From: Zanthoxylum bungeanum
Lineage: Eukaryota; Streptophyta; Magnoliopsida; Sapindales; Rutaceae
Length of the DNA: 64,000 nucleotides
Direction of reading: 5' to 3'
NCBI GenBank assembly: GCA_019454045.1
Contig: SKCR01021395.1
Location: forward strand, 1-64,000
Numbering within the stretch: position 1 is the first letter of the stretch; every line of letters starts with the position of its first letter. Position numbers and translations under genes: made by a program. The notes beneath the pieces are model-generated. The model was not told the origin of the DNA, did no database searches, and worked only from the letters and a program-made list of their open reading frames with translations. Below, in pieces: positions 1-9,578 of this stretch.

Positions 1-11
1 AATGTCTAACA
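1..11 (-). repeat. Terminal 11 bp of a family L LTR, cut by the window edge
   Basis: These bases match the right-hand terminus of the solo L LTR ending at 25117 and end in the family's AACA terminus. The D internal region begins directly after it. This suggests a further L LTR inserted into element D just left of the window. The match is too short to be certain. Confidence 0.45.
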
Positions 12-215
12 GTTATAAGGATCCAAGTCCCTATTTTGCCGACGGAAATGCTGAGTCATAGCAGCAAGCATAATTGACTGAGCAGTTTCACAATCATCAC
101 TGTGAGTCTTCCAAAGATCCAGCTCAAGTAGCTCATCAGGTTTAGGCTTAGGCCCGATAGGCTTCTGTATCGTATATAGCAACCTCTCATAACCAAGGAC
201 TATCCTTAGGTTCAT
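12..215 (-). pseudogene. Copia-type gag (UBN2/retrotran_gag) remnant in element D
   Basis: A 69-codon open frame begins at 215 and runs into the LTR fragment at the window edge. Its start (MNLRIVLGYERLLYTIQKP) and its centre (WKTHSDDCETAQSIMLAAM) fit the copia gag N-terminal domain, where a conserved NLRIVL/LYVLD motif is followed by W..H.DD....C.ML..M. Known role of the family: capsid protein that forms the particle packaging the element RNA. The matching stretch in element C, around 46480-46570 on the plus strand, is clearly homologous in DNA but full of stops, so D preserves the most readable gag of the family. The fragment has lost its N-terminus and its C-terminal zinc-knuckle region. 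It is not a functional gene. Confidence 0.65.
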
Positions 216-461
216 TTCCTAATCTGCAAAGTTTGTGCCCTTAAAGACATTTTCGCCCATGATAATGTCTCGGACATTTCCCTTTCCAGTAATCTTGACT
301 ACGACAGTCCAACTATCTAGTCAACGATTTATGGGAACAGTTTAACTGTAACAAGAAAAATAACATTATATTAGTCCAACTAATAAATAAATTTTGACGA
401 AATAATTTGAAAGCGCGTAAAGCTAAGTATCTGAATGAAATTGAAAATTCAATACTAGCAT

Positions 462-527
462 CCCACTATTTTTCGGCGAGCCTCTAACCCTCTGTTGAGT
501 ACTCGGGAAACCCAGTTTCCTAGTGGG
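462..527 (-). promoter_or_regulatory. Conserved 66-nt structured leader block of family L (element D copy)
   Basis: The block is bounded by CCCACTA and TAGTGGG, which pair to close a stem. Inside, in sense orientation, are GGAAAC and GTTTCC separated by three bases (a 6-bp hairpin) and GAGTACTC (palindrome). It is nearly identical in A, B and C although neighbouring coding sequence is ruined. Its position between leader and gag suggests a packaging or dimerisation signal; that role is inference. Confidence 0.5.
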
Positions 528-554
528 CTAGGATCCCGTTAAATAACGCACAAC

Positions 555-933
555 CTTGACTTTGGCCAACAAGCTGTATGATATTTAACTAGGTAGATCT
601 CGAAGATCAATTGGATCTCATCCAATTCCTAGATCCGGTAGGTGGACGTCCAAGTCCGAAACATATATACAATATATATGCTAATACATCCAATGTATTT
701 CCTAACCATTTCCTCTGAATCAACTAAGCCTTGGCTTTGGCACAACAAGCTTAATGATTCCAGTTAAGCGGGACCCGTTGACATGGAAAGTTTCGTGATC
801 AATGTCGTTGGACAAGAAGTGATCTTGACTTTGGCCAACAAAATCACAACTTGGACAAGACACCGATATAGTACAAAACTCTCATGATTCAAACACATCC
901 GCAATTGACAAAGGCCTTGACTTTGGCCAACAA
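555..933 (-). repeat. Four spaced leader repeats of family L (element D copy)
   Basis: Sense consensus TTGTTGGCCAAAGTCAAG. Copies are at 555-572, about 729-747 (diverged, lacking the palindrome), 824-841 and 916-933. Spacings are close to 90 bp or twice that. Three of the four carry the palindrome TTGGCCAA. The same array in the same order occurs in A, B and C. Confidence 0.75.
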
Positions 934-2212
934 ACCAATGCCAATTTTGGATCTTGAGTAAGAATCACTCAACGGAAGGAAAAATCGCTTAATATTTATT
1001 TGAGGGTTTTTCGCGTAATTGGCAACCAATTAATTATCTTTGTTAGGTCTCATCATCATACACCCTTAAGCATGCTTCTAAAACATCATAAGGCGATAAA
1101 AGTAAATTAATAGTGATATGCGGATGGATATATAACAACTTGTTCCTAGAACAAATCACTCACTTTCCTCTCCCCGGCTAGCACTATTCTACTTCTACCC
1201 AATTACATAATACAATTATAGAAACCTCATTGCAATGAGGGGAATTAGGTGAGAAGAGAATACAAGAGAGAATAAGAGACAAGGTTGGACACGCAGGTCC
1301 AATTTATAAATTCCAAATTTACAATAATTTCTAAAATTACCCTTTCCCTTCTATTATCCATCCGATATACACTATTCATTCAACACATCCACATTTATTC
1401 ATTCAAGGCATGTTATACAACCAATCTAATCCAATTAATTAGTCTTTAATTACATGATCATCCAATGTTCAAACAACGGTTTGATTTTGCGAGAGTCCAA
1501 CTCGTTTGAGAGAAGTACATAAAGTACGAATTCATGAATTATATCGAACTACTCGTTAAATCCAATTTAAGTCGTATTCAATACTAATCCTATTATTTAA
1601 TTCCAAATTAAATATTTACACTTTTAATGCGCTTTAATGATTTAGATTCTAAATCTAATCATATCGGGTCTCAAAGCCCATTATGCCCAAATATAATAGT
1701 TTTAAGCCCAATTCAAAATTAAGCCCAATTAATCAAATTTTAAAATTCCAATTTTATCACTTAATTAATTAAAGTGTAATGTTATGATTAATATTTTAAA
1801 TCAATATTTCCAAAACATCAAATTAATCCATTAATCATACTTTTATCTTAAATACATGTCCAACATTATTTAAACAAAAAATCAAGTCCCCAACATGCCT
1901 CTTTACATTCGGCCAAGGTAGTAAAATATTACCGATTTCGTTTTCAATCCAATCGAATTACAAATTGTCATTTTATGTTCGTTTAAAGTCATCCAATGAT
2001 CTTACAAACAACAAAATACCAAGTCCAATGCATATGGTAGTATTCGGCCAAGCCTACTTTGGGGGGAAAATTATCCATTTATTTTTCATGAAATTGATAA
2101 TGTATAATATCAAGTAACATACATTTAAGCATATTTAATCAAACAATTTCATCAAATCATGCTTCAATCAATTTTCCCCAAATTTTACCCTAATATTTTT
2201 CATGCTCATTAA

Positions 2213-2226
2213 GCTCAATGATACCA
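2213..2226 (-). other. Primer-binding site of element D
   Basis: The reverse complement starts TGGTATCA and ends GAGC, matching the complement of the initiator-Met tRNA 3' end (TGGTATCAGAGC) with a 2-base insertion. It lies one base from the LTR that starts at 2228, as expected for minus-strand priming. Confidence 0.75.
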
Positions 2227-2227
2227 T

Positions 2228-4114
2228 TGTTGGTGTTTCTAAAACATGTCCCAATATCATATAAGCATGTTAACAAGAATGAATAAAGATGAAGAGTGGC
2301 GGAAACACACTTACATCGATCGGTTTGTGGATCCGTTGAGCAACGAAAATTTCTCATTTGTGCAGTGAAGGATTCAGCCAAGGTGGAAGGTGGAGCTCCA
2401 AGCTTAGTTTGATCCTTCCAAGCTCAAGAATTAGTTTCCCATAACACCTTTGTATGATCCCTTAATGGTGCTAGCCTTGTATTGATTTAATGTTCGAAAC
2501 AATACACAGTTTCGGTCATGAGGAGAAGGAGAGATAGTGATGATTTTGATTTCAAAAATCAATTTATATTTGTGTCAAAATAATTGTCAAACGTATACCA
2601 AACCTTTGGTAGGTATATGACACAAATCCATCACCATTCCTTGCCTTTGAGTGTTGTACACACCATCACCAAAACCCATCACACAAAAGTAAATTTAATG
2701 ACAAGTGATGTGATGGTTGATGTGACATGTGGGCCCCCACTCGATTCCAAACGCGAGTGGGCCCGCAAACACCCTCGGGCTCGGGTTCGATAATTCAGAA
2801 TTAGCGAACTTCCGTCGCGACGTTAATTAAATCAAATTTAATTAAATAATTATGCCTAGCAAAATTACTATTCACGTCGCTAACGAATTAACTCCAAATT
2901 AACTCGTTTGCCAATTAAAATCTAATTTTAATTCCACGTCGAAATCGAATTTCGTTTAATATATCGAATATATTATTTTAACGATTAATTCCAAATTAAT
3001 CTTTCTCTCTCTTCAAATAGTATTTTATCCAAGATAAAGTCTCTCCGCAATTAATCCAATATTAATTGAGTTCGAATCATACGTCATCGGTGAATCTTCG
3101 GGAAGCGACCCAAGAGATTTCTAGATATGTTGGCAGTAAATCCGGTTGTCGGTTTATCCGAACACGTACGTACCAAGTACTACGTTTTTACCGATTTACG
3201 AGACAAGGTTGGCTTCTAGCAAAGCGCCATGCCTACCCAATTCTCTAGAAATATTCTTACTGGAATATAAGATCTTTGTCAGGCGTAGTATACCGTAGTA
3301 TATTGTATAGCGATCCAGTATCGAATGATCACGTGCAAGGCCTAGGGCTGGAATAGTGTCTGCCCCGTACGAAGCACATATCGGATATCAAGCAACCAGT
3401 CTCTTTGAATCGGATAATCCTGACCTTGTCATATTATCCCGACGGTTGCAACCTTTATAGAGATCAAGTTCTGTATCCCTTCGCAATCATCATCTCCATA
3501 TGTCTGAAGTGATACTTCCTTCTCGACATCACACCCAATACACTACGATTATCAATAAGCTCGGTTGAGGCGTACACAGAACCTGTTACAGCCCTGGACA
3601 ACCAAAACAAAAGTTTACCGATTGTCGTAAGTATTAGCGATGCAAGTCTCAGGTTAAGACCAAATACATCTACCCTGAAGCGGACTCCCATAGACACATA
3701 TACATACTACCAATGGGATTCCGTGGGGTCTATCCAGAGCGAAGCTGTTTTCCGTACCATCGGTAAAACACAACCTCCTATCGCACTTGCATAAGTATCC
3801 AATACTTAAATATATAAGAACTATGTCGTTATGCCTCACAACGCGCACAAGGGCAATACTAGTCTATTCTGCATTATCGATGTCCAGTCTCGATAACACT
3901 ACGACTAGGGATATTTAATGATTAAACCTTTTTGGATTGATAATGTCTCATATCATCTCTCAATCGGAACTAATCATATGGACTTTTACCATTTGAATAA
4001 AAGTAAATGAATTACTAAACGGTAAAAGGAAATTTCATTACTACATAGTTAATTTAGTACAAAAACACAATGTCTTTTACAAACAGTGACGCTATGGGTC
4101 ATAACTGTCTAACA
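2228..4114 (-). repeat. 5' LTR of element D (family L)
   Basis: It starts TGTTGG and ends CTAACA on the plus strand and is alignable along its length with the other L LTRs. It contains the conserved blocks shared by the family: the GGGGC/GCCCC region near 3350, the ACCATCGGTAAAACACAACC block near 3760, and the GTGACGCTATGGGTCATAA terminus. The PBS next to its left end shows it is the 5' LTR of a minus-strand element. The left TSD is outside the window. Confidence 0.85.
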
Positions 4115-6040
4115 CTTACTTATGTCACTTGTAATGATATGATTTATGCAATAACTAATTGAATCTACTCAACATGTATGCTCAAAGGTAACTTAGATCT
4201 AATCCGCATTCATCAAAATAAATCCTATGACTAAGTTCGCATGCTTTTAAAAATAAGTCATTATAACGGCAAGCATATAATATCACACAACGAGCATGTC
4301 GAATCATCAAACATAAAGAACAAATAAATAACTACTCAAACAAAACGTAAATTAAATTCCTAATGCAAACAAAGTATTAAAACATGCATAAGGAAATAAT
4401 ATAGTCATACTTAAAAATAAACAATATTCCAGACTAAATCATGCTTAGATAAATAAATACCTACTAGATTAAATCATGTTAAACAAATAAATAATCTACT
4501 AACTATATCATGCTCAAATACAAGATTGGATGAAATGAAATACGTGTGTCTCTTAAGTAGTACGTGGCATTGTATCCCGAGTGCAAACCGTAATACCGTC
4601 CATTTGGAATCGACTACGGAGATTATGTCCGAGTTTCCATCCGATATACCACAAAAGAGAACACATATTCCACTCATCCAGAAATCACATCATGCCTCAA
4701 TAAACGACTCTCATGCGATATATATTAAAATAAATAAAAGAAACGAAAGATAATAATAAAGAAGGTGCCCTCAGGTCTAACCTCTTTATCGTTTCTGAAA
4801 GCGCGTTACACACGGCCGTCGGAAGGGTTGATTTTCACAACTTTTCTGGTTCACTAATCGAACGCTTTTCCTCGCTGTCTCGCTATTTGGGCTGCTGTTT
4901 GTGTTGTATTTTCTGGTTACTATTTTCTTGGTAATTATGGGGACTGTTTTGTGGGTTATTTGGACTGGTTTGGGCTGCGGTTTTTGGAAGGGTTTAGGGC
5001 TAAAAACTGGGCAGTTTATGCGGCAGTTTCAGGGTATTTTCTGGGCAGTTTTAAGGGTCTATTTGTGCGGCAAACTAGGCAGTGTAGTGGGGGATGTGTG
5101 CGTGCATTTTGGGGCAGTTCAGGGGGGTCAGTCTGTTTTGTGAGTGGAAATGCGGCAATTCCTGGCAGTTTTTAGGTGTGATTGCGGCAGTGAGGGCTGG
5201 GTAGTTTAGGTTTTTTGCAGTGGTATTTAGGTGTGCAAGGAAGGGGCTTTAGGCAGCAGTTAAGGGGGTTGTATTACAACAGCGGGTTTGGGGTATAGTT
5301 TGCGTGTAGTTTAGGCAGTGAGGGGTAGGGATTATGCGGCAGTTTTAGAGTGGTTTACTGGTTGTTTTGCTGGCAGTTTGTTGGCAGTTAGTGGAGGCTG
5401 TGTGATGCGCTGAATGAGGTGAAGGTTACGTGTTGAGGGCAATGGTGCGTGGCTTTGGGAGAGGCAATAACATGAGTGAGGTTGAGGATAGGGGCATGTG
5501 GCTTATGCGTGAGGCATGGGGATTGTTGTTCCGTGGGGGCTAGGCGTTAGGAATGAGGGGGAGTGAGTGACTTATGCGTGAGGCTGGGGGCTTTTGAGGA
5601 TGAGCTCTAGGTTATTTTCTTTGTGTTTTCTTTTTGTGTGAATGAGCTAGGGTATGTAAGGGTGGTGAATGCCTATTTTTATAGGCAAAGGGATGGGGAC
5701 TTTTCCTTATTTGAGAAGGTAGGAGATTTGTGTATTAAAGGGAATATCTTTTTTAATTAGAATGTGATAAGGAAATCTTTTAATTAGGGAAGTGATTTGA
5801 TTTTAATTTGATTTATTCTCTTTTAGTTAGGGATATGATTTAGTTTAATTAGGCAAGGGATCCATGGATTCATTTAATTTAGGAAGGGGATTTGGCTTGA
5901 TTTATGCATGTGTTTAGTTTGATTTTGTTAATTAGGAGGGTGTTGGGCGTGTGACTTGCTCTTGTTTGGGCGTGTATTGGGCTTGGTGTGTGTCTTGCAG
6001 GGGTTTTGGGATAAGGGTGTGTTTTAAAACGGAGGTCCAA
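4115..6040. repeat. Fragment of dispersed family F (copy 1), G/T-rich, non-coding
   Basis: This stretch is homologous to 16405-17910. Both begin CTTACTTATG, share the ATACGTGTGTCTCT block, and continue into a G-rich tract rich in GGCAGTTT and TTTTGGG words. Element D interrupts it at the left, and it stops abruptly at 6040 against the Athila-type LTR. The short open frames between 4901 and 5175 come from the skewed composition, not from coding. It is probably part of a long non-autonomous LTR element; no PBS, PPT or protein motif was found. Confidence 0.6.
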
Positions 6041-6854
6041 TAATAATAAAAGCTTTACCTTTTACCCCAGCCGGGGGAAGTTACCTCCTCATTACTGAAA
6101 TGTAAAAACTGAAAGTAAAGAGAGGAAAGTACTATTGCATTAAAGTAAATTGCAGAAAGTAAAGACTAAAAAGTAAAGAAAAGAAAGTGTAAAAACGAAT
6201 ATTAACTACTGAAAGCTGTAAATAAACAAACAAGATACAATTTCTTAGTATTCTTAAGGAATTACATAGAAAAGGGTATGAATTCAATTCTGAAATTTAT
6301 AGGAAAAATTGGCTCTCCCATCGCGACGCGCCGTAGATCTTGGACAAGTGGCTTTCCTTTTTGCTGAGATGGTGACACGTGGCAGAGCTGAATGATTAAC
6401 TCAATAATTGTGCTGACGTGGCACTGACTGAATTATTATGCTGACATCACTGAAGATGTGGCGATGATGATGACACATGTCCGGTGTACGTTAGCATGAT
6501 TTGCTGTGATGTTGACATGTGGCAGACACACGTTCGCAGTTTCGGCGCACATTAACGGACAACGCATTTTATCAAAACTTCTCTGATTGGCCCACTTGTC
6601 GTAGTGCACGTTAGCAGACTCTGGCACACGTTAGCGGTCGTGATGCATGTTGTGCGTTGCGATGCCCAAATGATAGTTTTGCCTTTTTTGTCCATTTTCC
6701 ACTGTTTTGGCCTTGAATTGCTTCCTTAGAGTCCTGAAACCTTATTTATCTACAAAATACCACAAAACACATCAAAATATTCACAAAACTCAAGAAACTA
6801 TACAAAATATTAGGTCAAATGAGTGGGAAATAGTGATACATTTACCACTCATCA
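6041..6854 (-). repeat. Athila-type Ty3/gypsy LTR (copy G1), 3' LTR, partial
   Basis: On the minus strand it begins TGATGAGTGG at 6854, directly after a G-rich polypurine tract. It aligns with 13315-14167 (copy G2) over about 800 bp, including the CTTTACCTTTTACCCCAGC block and a region rich in CGTTAGC words. The left side is truncated where it meets family F. One G-box (CACGTG, 6376-6381) remains; other G-boxes of G2 have changed here. Confidence 0.7.
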
Positions 6855-6865
6855 CACCCCCAAAC
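6855..6865 (-). other. Polypurine tract of the G1 gypsy element
   Basis: The reverse complement reads GTTTGGGGGTG and directly precedes the LTR start TGATGAGTGG. A G-run ending in GGGGGTG before TGATGAG is typical of Athila/Tat-type gypsy elements. It primes plus-strand DNA synthesis. Confidence 0.65.
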
Positions 6866-8115
6866 ATAACATTTTGCTAGTCCTCGAGCAAAACAACAAG
6901 ATAAAATAACATAAACATCTTTTAAAAAATTAAACTAAACCACTTTCGTAGGGATCACAGTTGCATTTAGCATATGTAATAAGCCTTTAAACCTCTATGT
7001 GTCCATAGTGGACGAGTTGTAGTCTCGTGAGGGCTTACAGCAACGATACCCACAAACGTCATATAAAAACAAAAAGATATAAAACTAATGCACAAAAGCA
7101 AAATACAAGAGAAAATAGAATAAACAAGTTAATGACTAAACAGGTGAAACTTCTTATCCAAGTTAAGACTTTTTTTCTTTCTTTCTAAATTACCGAATAA
7201 GTAAATTCTCCGATTATTTTTACCATTCTCCATACACACAACTAACAAGATATTAATCAAGTCATTGTGCCCATAATATTCACAAGTGTAGTTGAAAAGA
7301 GAGTAAAATTTTTGTCCTAAAGTTATATCAGAATTCACACCTTTTTTAGCAATGGAATATTTTTCTGATTTTTTATTTATTTTTTTACATACAATATCTT
7401 CCATCCATGTAGCGAGCTTTAGGGTCAGTGACTCCCAACCAGTTGGATTTAGGGCACTAAGTGTTAACACACCCTTACAGACTTAATTACTCAGACTCCA
7501 GATATATATATTTTTTACAACATCTTACATCCATGTAGCAAGCTTTGGGGCAGTGGCTCCCAAACCAGTTGGTTTTAGGGCACTAGGTGTTAAAACACCC
7601 CCTACGGACTTAATAAGTCGGATCTCAAACATTTTTTTTATTATCCCAACGCTTTTTAGATGCTTCCTCTAATTAAATTATAGCACTGAATATTATAAAC
7701 TCGTTAAATACTACTCATGTTTGTATGTTACCATGTATGTCGATAATATATGTCAACTGAGCATATGAAGATCCAATTTAGTCGGTTTTATAGAGAATTC
7801 ACAAATTAAATAATTCAAAATGAAATAAACAAAAATTAACTTGTTCCAAAATAGGTTTAGATACGTCTCAGGAGTGGAAATTCCTTACACAATTATCTCA
7901 CACCAATTTCACCTAATTAATCATATTAAAAACACAAAATAATTTTTTTGTTATTTTCGAAAATTTTTGACTAAAAATAACGCAATAAAAACAAGATACT
8001 AGTCAACTATTCCCCTCCCCCAACCCTAAATGAGACATTGTCCCCAATGTCTTAAAAAGTAGAAGAAGAGTTTAGAAATACCTGGTTAGCTGAAACTTTA
8101 CATCTAAAATGAAAA
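6866..8115 (-). mobile_element. 3' untranslated region of the G1 gypsy element
   Basis: AT-rich sequence between the polypurine tract and the pol-derived frame. It includes the AGTCCTCGAGCAAAA block common next to Athila/Tat polypurine tracts in plants, and one imperfect 130-bp tandem duplication. The 113-codon frame at 7129-7470 spans part of that duplication and shows no family features; I do not call it a gene. Confidence 0.55.
7381..7626. repeat. Imperfect tandem duplication, about 130-bp period, two copies
   Basis: The first copy starts at 7381 and the second at 7511. Shared words include CATCCATGTAGC, GGCTCCCAA or GACTCCCAA, CCAGTTGG and TTTAGGGCACTA. It lies in the 3' UTR of the G1 element. 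Confidence 0.75.
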
Positions 8116-8637
8116 TTAAAGGTTAAGATCAATATTTATCCGACGTTTTTTACCAAGATCATTATCGGACCAGTTTATCTTGGAAATGATAGGGTCAATT
8201 TGTGGTTCAAAGGCTAAAATTTGGTAAATTAAATCTTGGGCAGTTCTGGTAGTAAAGTGGAGCTCTTTTACAGGTTTGGACACGATTCCATTTCTCCGGG
8301 CATCATCAATAAATAAACAAAGAAAATCATAAAATTCATTAGCATTAAACAGTCCAAGCGGTTTCTGGTGTATGTTCAAGTTCGCCCAAGATAGTACTGT
8401 AAAAATTTCCTCCATCGTACGCAAGCCACATAGTAAAGAAATAAAAGCATCACCATTGTTAATCATTTCTACCAGTCGTTTAGACATACCTGACACGATC
8501 AGTTCCTCTCCATTTGATGGTCTTATAAGATTCACATCTGCAAAAGTCCAGCCAATGGCTTTCTTGTGTTCTCGTAACACTATCAACAAATTTTCTTCAT
8601 GCTCCAATTGTTGGACAATTATGACCCATAGCGTCAC
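8116..8637 (-). pseudogene. Athila/Tat-type gypsy pol fragment with a chimeric open frame
   Basis: A 174-codon frame. Its first ten codons come from the L LTR that starts at 8609, so the ATG is not native. Residues about 12-32 (HEENLLIVLREHKKAIGW then TFADV) match the segment just before reverse transcriptase in Athila/Ogre-type gypsy polyproteins, which usually reads LL..LR.HK.AIGW.IADI. From about residue 36 the sequence no longer follows pol: RT, RNase H and integrase motifs are absent, and I do not recognise the remaining 130 residues, which end near the element's 3' UTR. The simplest reading is an internal deletion that fused the pre-RT region to a 3'-proximal frame. It could alternatively derive from an env-like ORF. 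It is not a functional polymerase. Confidence 0.55.
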
Positions 8638-9578
8638 TATTTGTACAGATCACGGTGTTGTTGTACAAATTAACTATGTGACAAAGGAGATTGCACTCTT
8701 ATCATTTGTGATTAGATCACCTAGATATATAAATGATGAGAGGTCCCTATGATTTGTTCCTCGATGGAGAATGATATGAGACAGTATCAGTCCACGTATG
8801 ATAAATCATTAAATATCCCTAGTCAGAGTATTATCGAGATAGGACATCGATAAATACGTAAAAGACTAGTATTACACTTGTGCACGTTGTGAGGCCACAA
8901 CATCATAGTTCTCAAATATTTGGGTATATGATACTCATGCAAGTGTGATAGGAGGTTGTGTTTTACCGATGGTACGGGAAACAGCTTCGCTCTGGATAGA
9001 CCCCTGCAGAATCCCATTGGTAGTATGACTATGTGTCTATGGGAGTCTGCAATCAGGGTAGGTGTATTTGGTCTTAACCTGAGACTTGCACCGCTAATAC
9101 TTACGACAATCAATATACTTTGGTTGAGGTCGTCCAGGGCTTTAACCGGTTTTGTGTACGCCAATTCTGGGTATAATGAGAATCATAGTGTGTTGGGTGT
9201 GATGTTAAGATGGAAGTATCACTCCAGTCATATGGAGATGATGGTCACATAGGATATGGAACTCGTTCTCTTAAATGCTCGAGCTATCAGGATATTATGA
9301 CTAGGTCATGTATATCCGATTATCGAGACTAGTTTCCAGACATCCGATATGTGCTTCGTACGAGGCAGACACATTTCCAAGCCCAGGCCTAGCACGTGAA
9401 CATCCGATACTGGATCGAAATACTCAATACTTTGGTATACTACGCTTGATATAGATAACATATTCCTGTAAGGGTATTTCTTGAGAATTGGGTAGGCATG
9501 ACGCTTTGCAAGAAACCAACCTTGTCTTGTAAATCAGTATAAATGTAGTACGAGGTACTTACGTGTTCGGATAGTCCG
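8609..9578 (+). repeat. Truncated family L LTR, plus orientation
   Basis: It begins TGTTGGACAATTATGACCCA at 8609, like the 5' end of the element C LTR, and follows that LTR for about 970 bp, up to the block near 42720. It then stops at the start of an oppositely oriented L LTR. The bases before it are CCAAT; the matching right-hand duplication is lost. Confidence 0.8.

Larger units (their letters stand above)
12..2227 (-). mobile_element. Element D: decayed 5' internal region (leader and gag relic) of a family L retrotransposon
   Basis: This is the sense-strand 5' half of a family L element on the minus strand, reading from the PBS at 2226 leftwards. It is collinear with the internal regions of A (near 27340-29801), B (near 40560-41748 and 50900-52368) and C (43532-46600). 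It contains a gag remnant, the 66-nt leader block, four leader repeats, and a long AT-rich leader without open frames next to the PBS. The 3' half of the element lies left of the window. Confidence 0.85.

Noticed and set aside
4901..5175. Two overlapping frames with hydrophobic residues that could pass for a membrane peptide
   Set aside because: They lie in a G/T-skewed tract of family F with GGCAGTTT repetition and are not kept in the second copy at 17100-17400.
7129..7470. 113-codon minus-strand frame
   Set aside because: It overlaps an AT-rich tandem duplication in a gypsy 3' UTR. Composition is low-complexity (K, N, I) and no homologous frame is seen in its second repeat unit.
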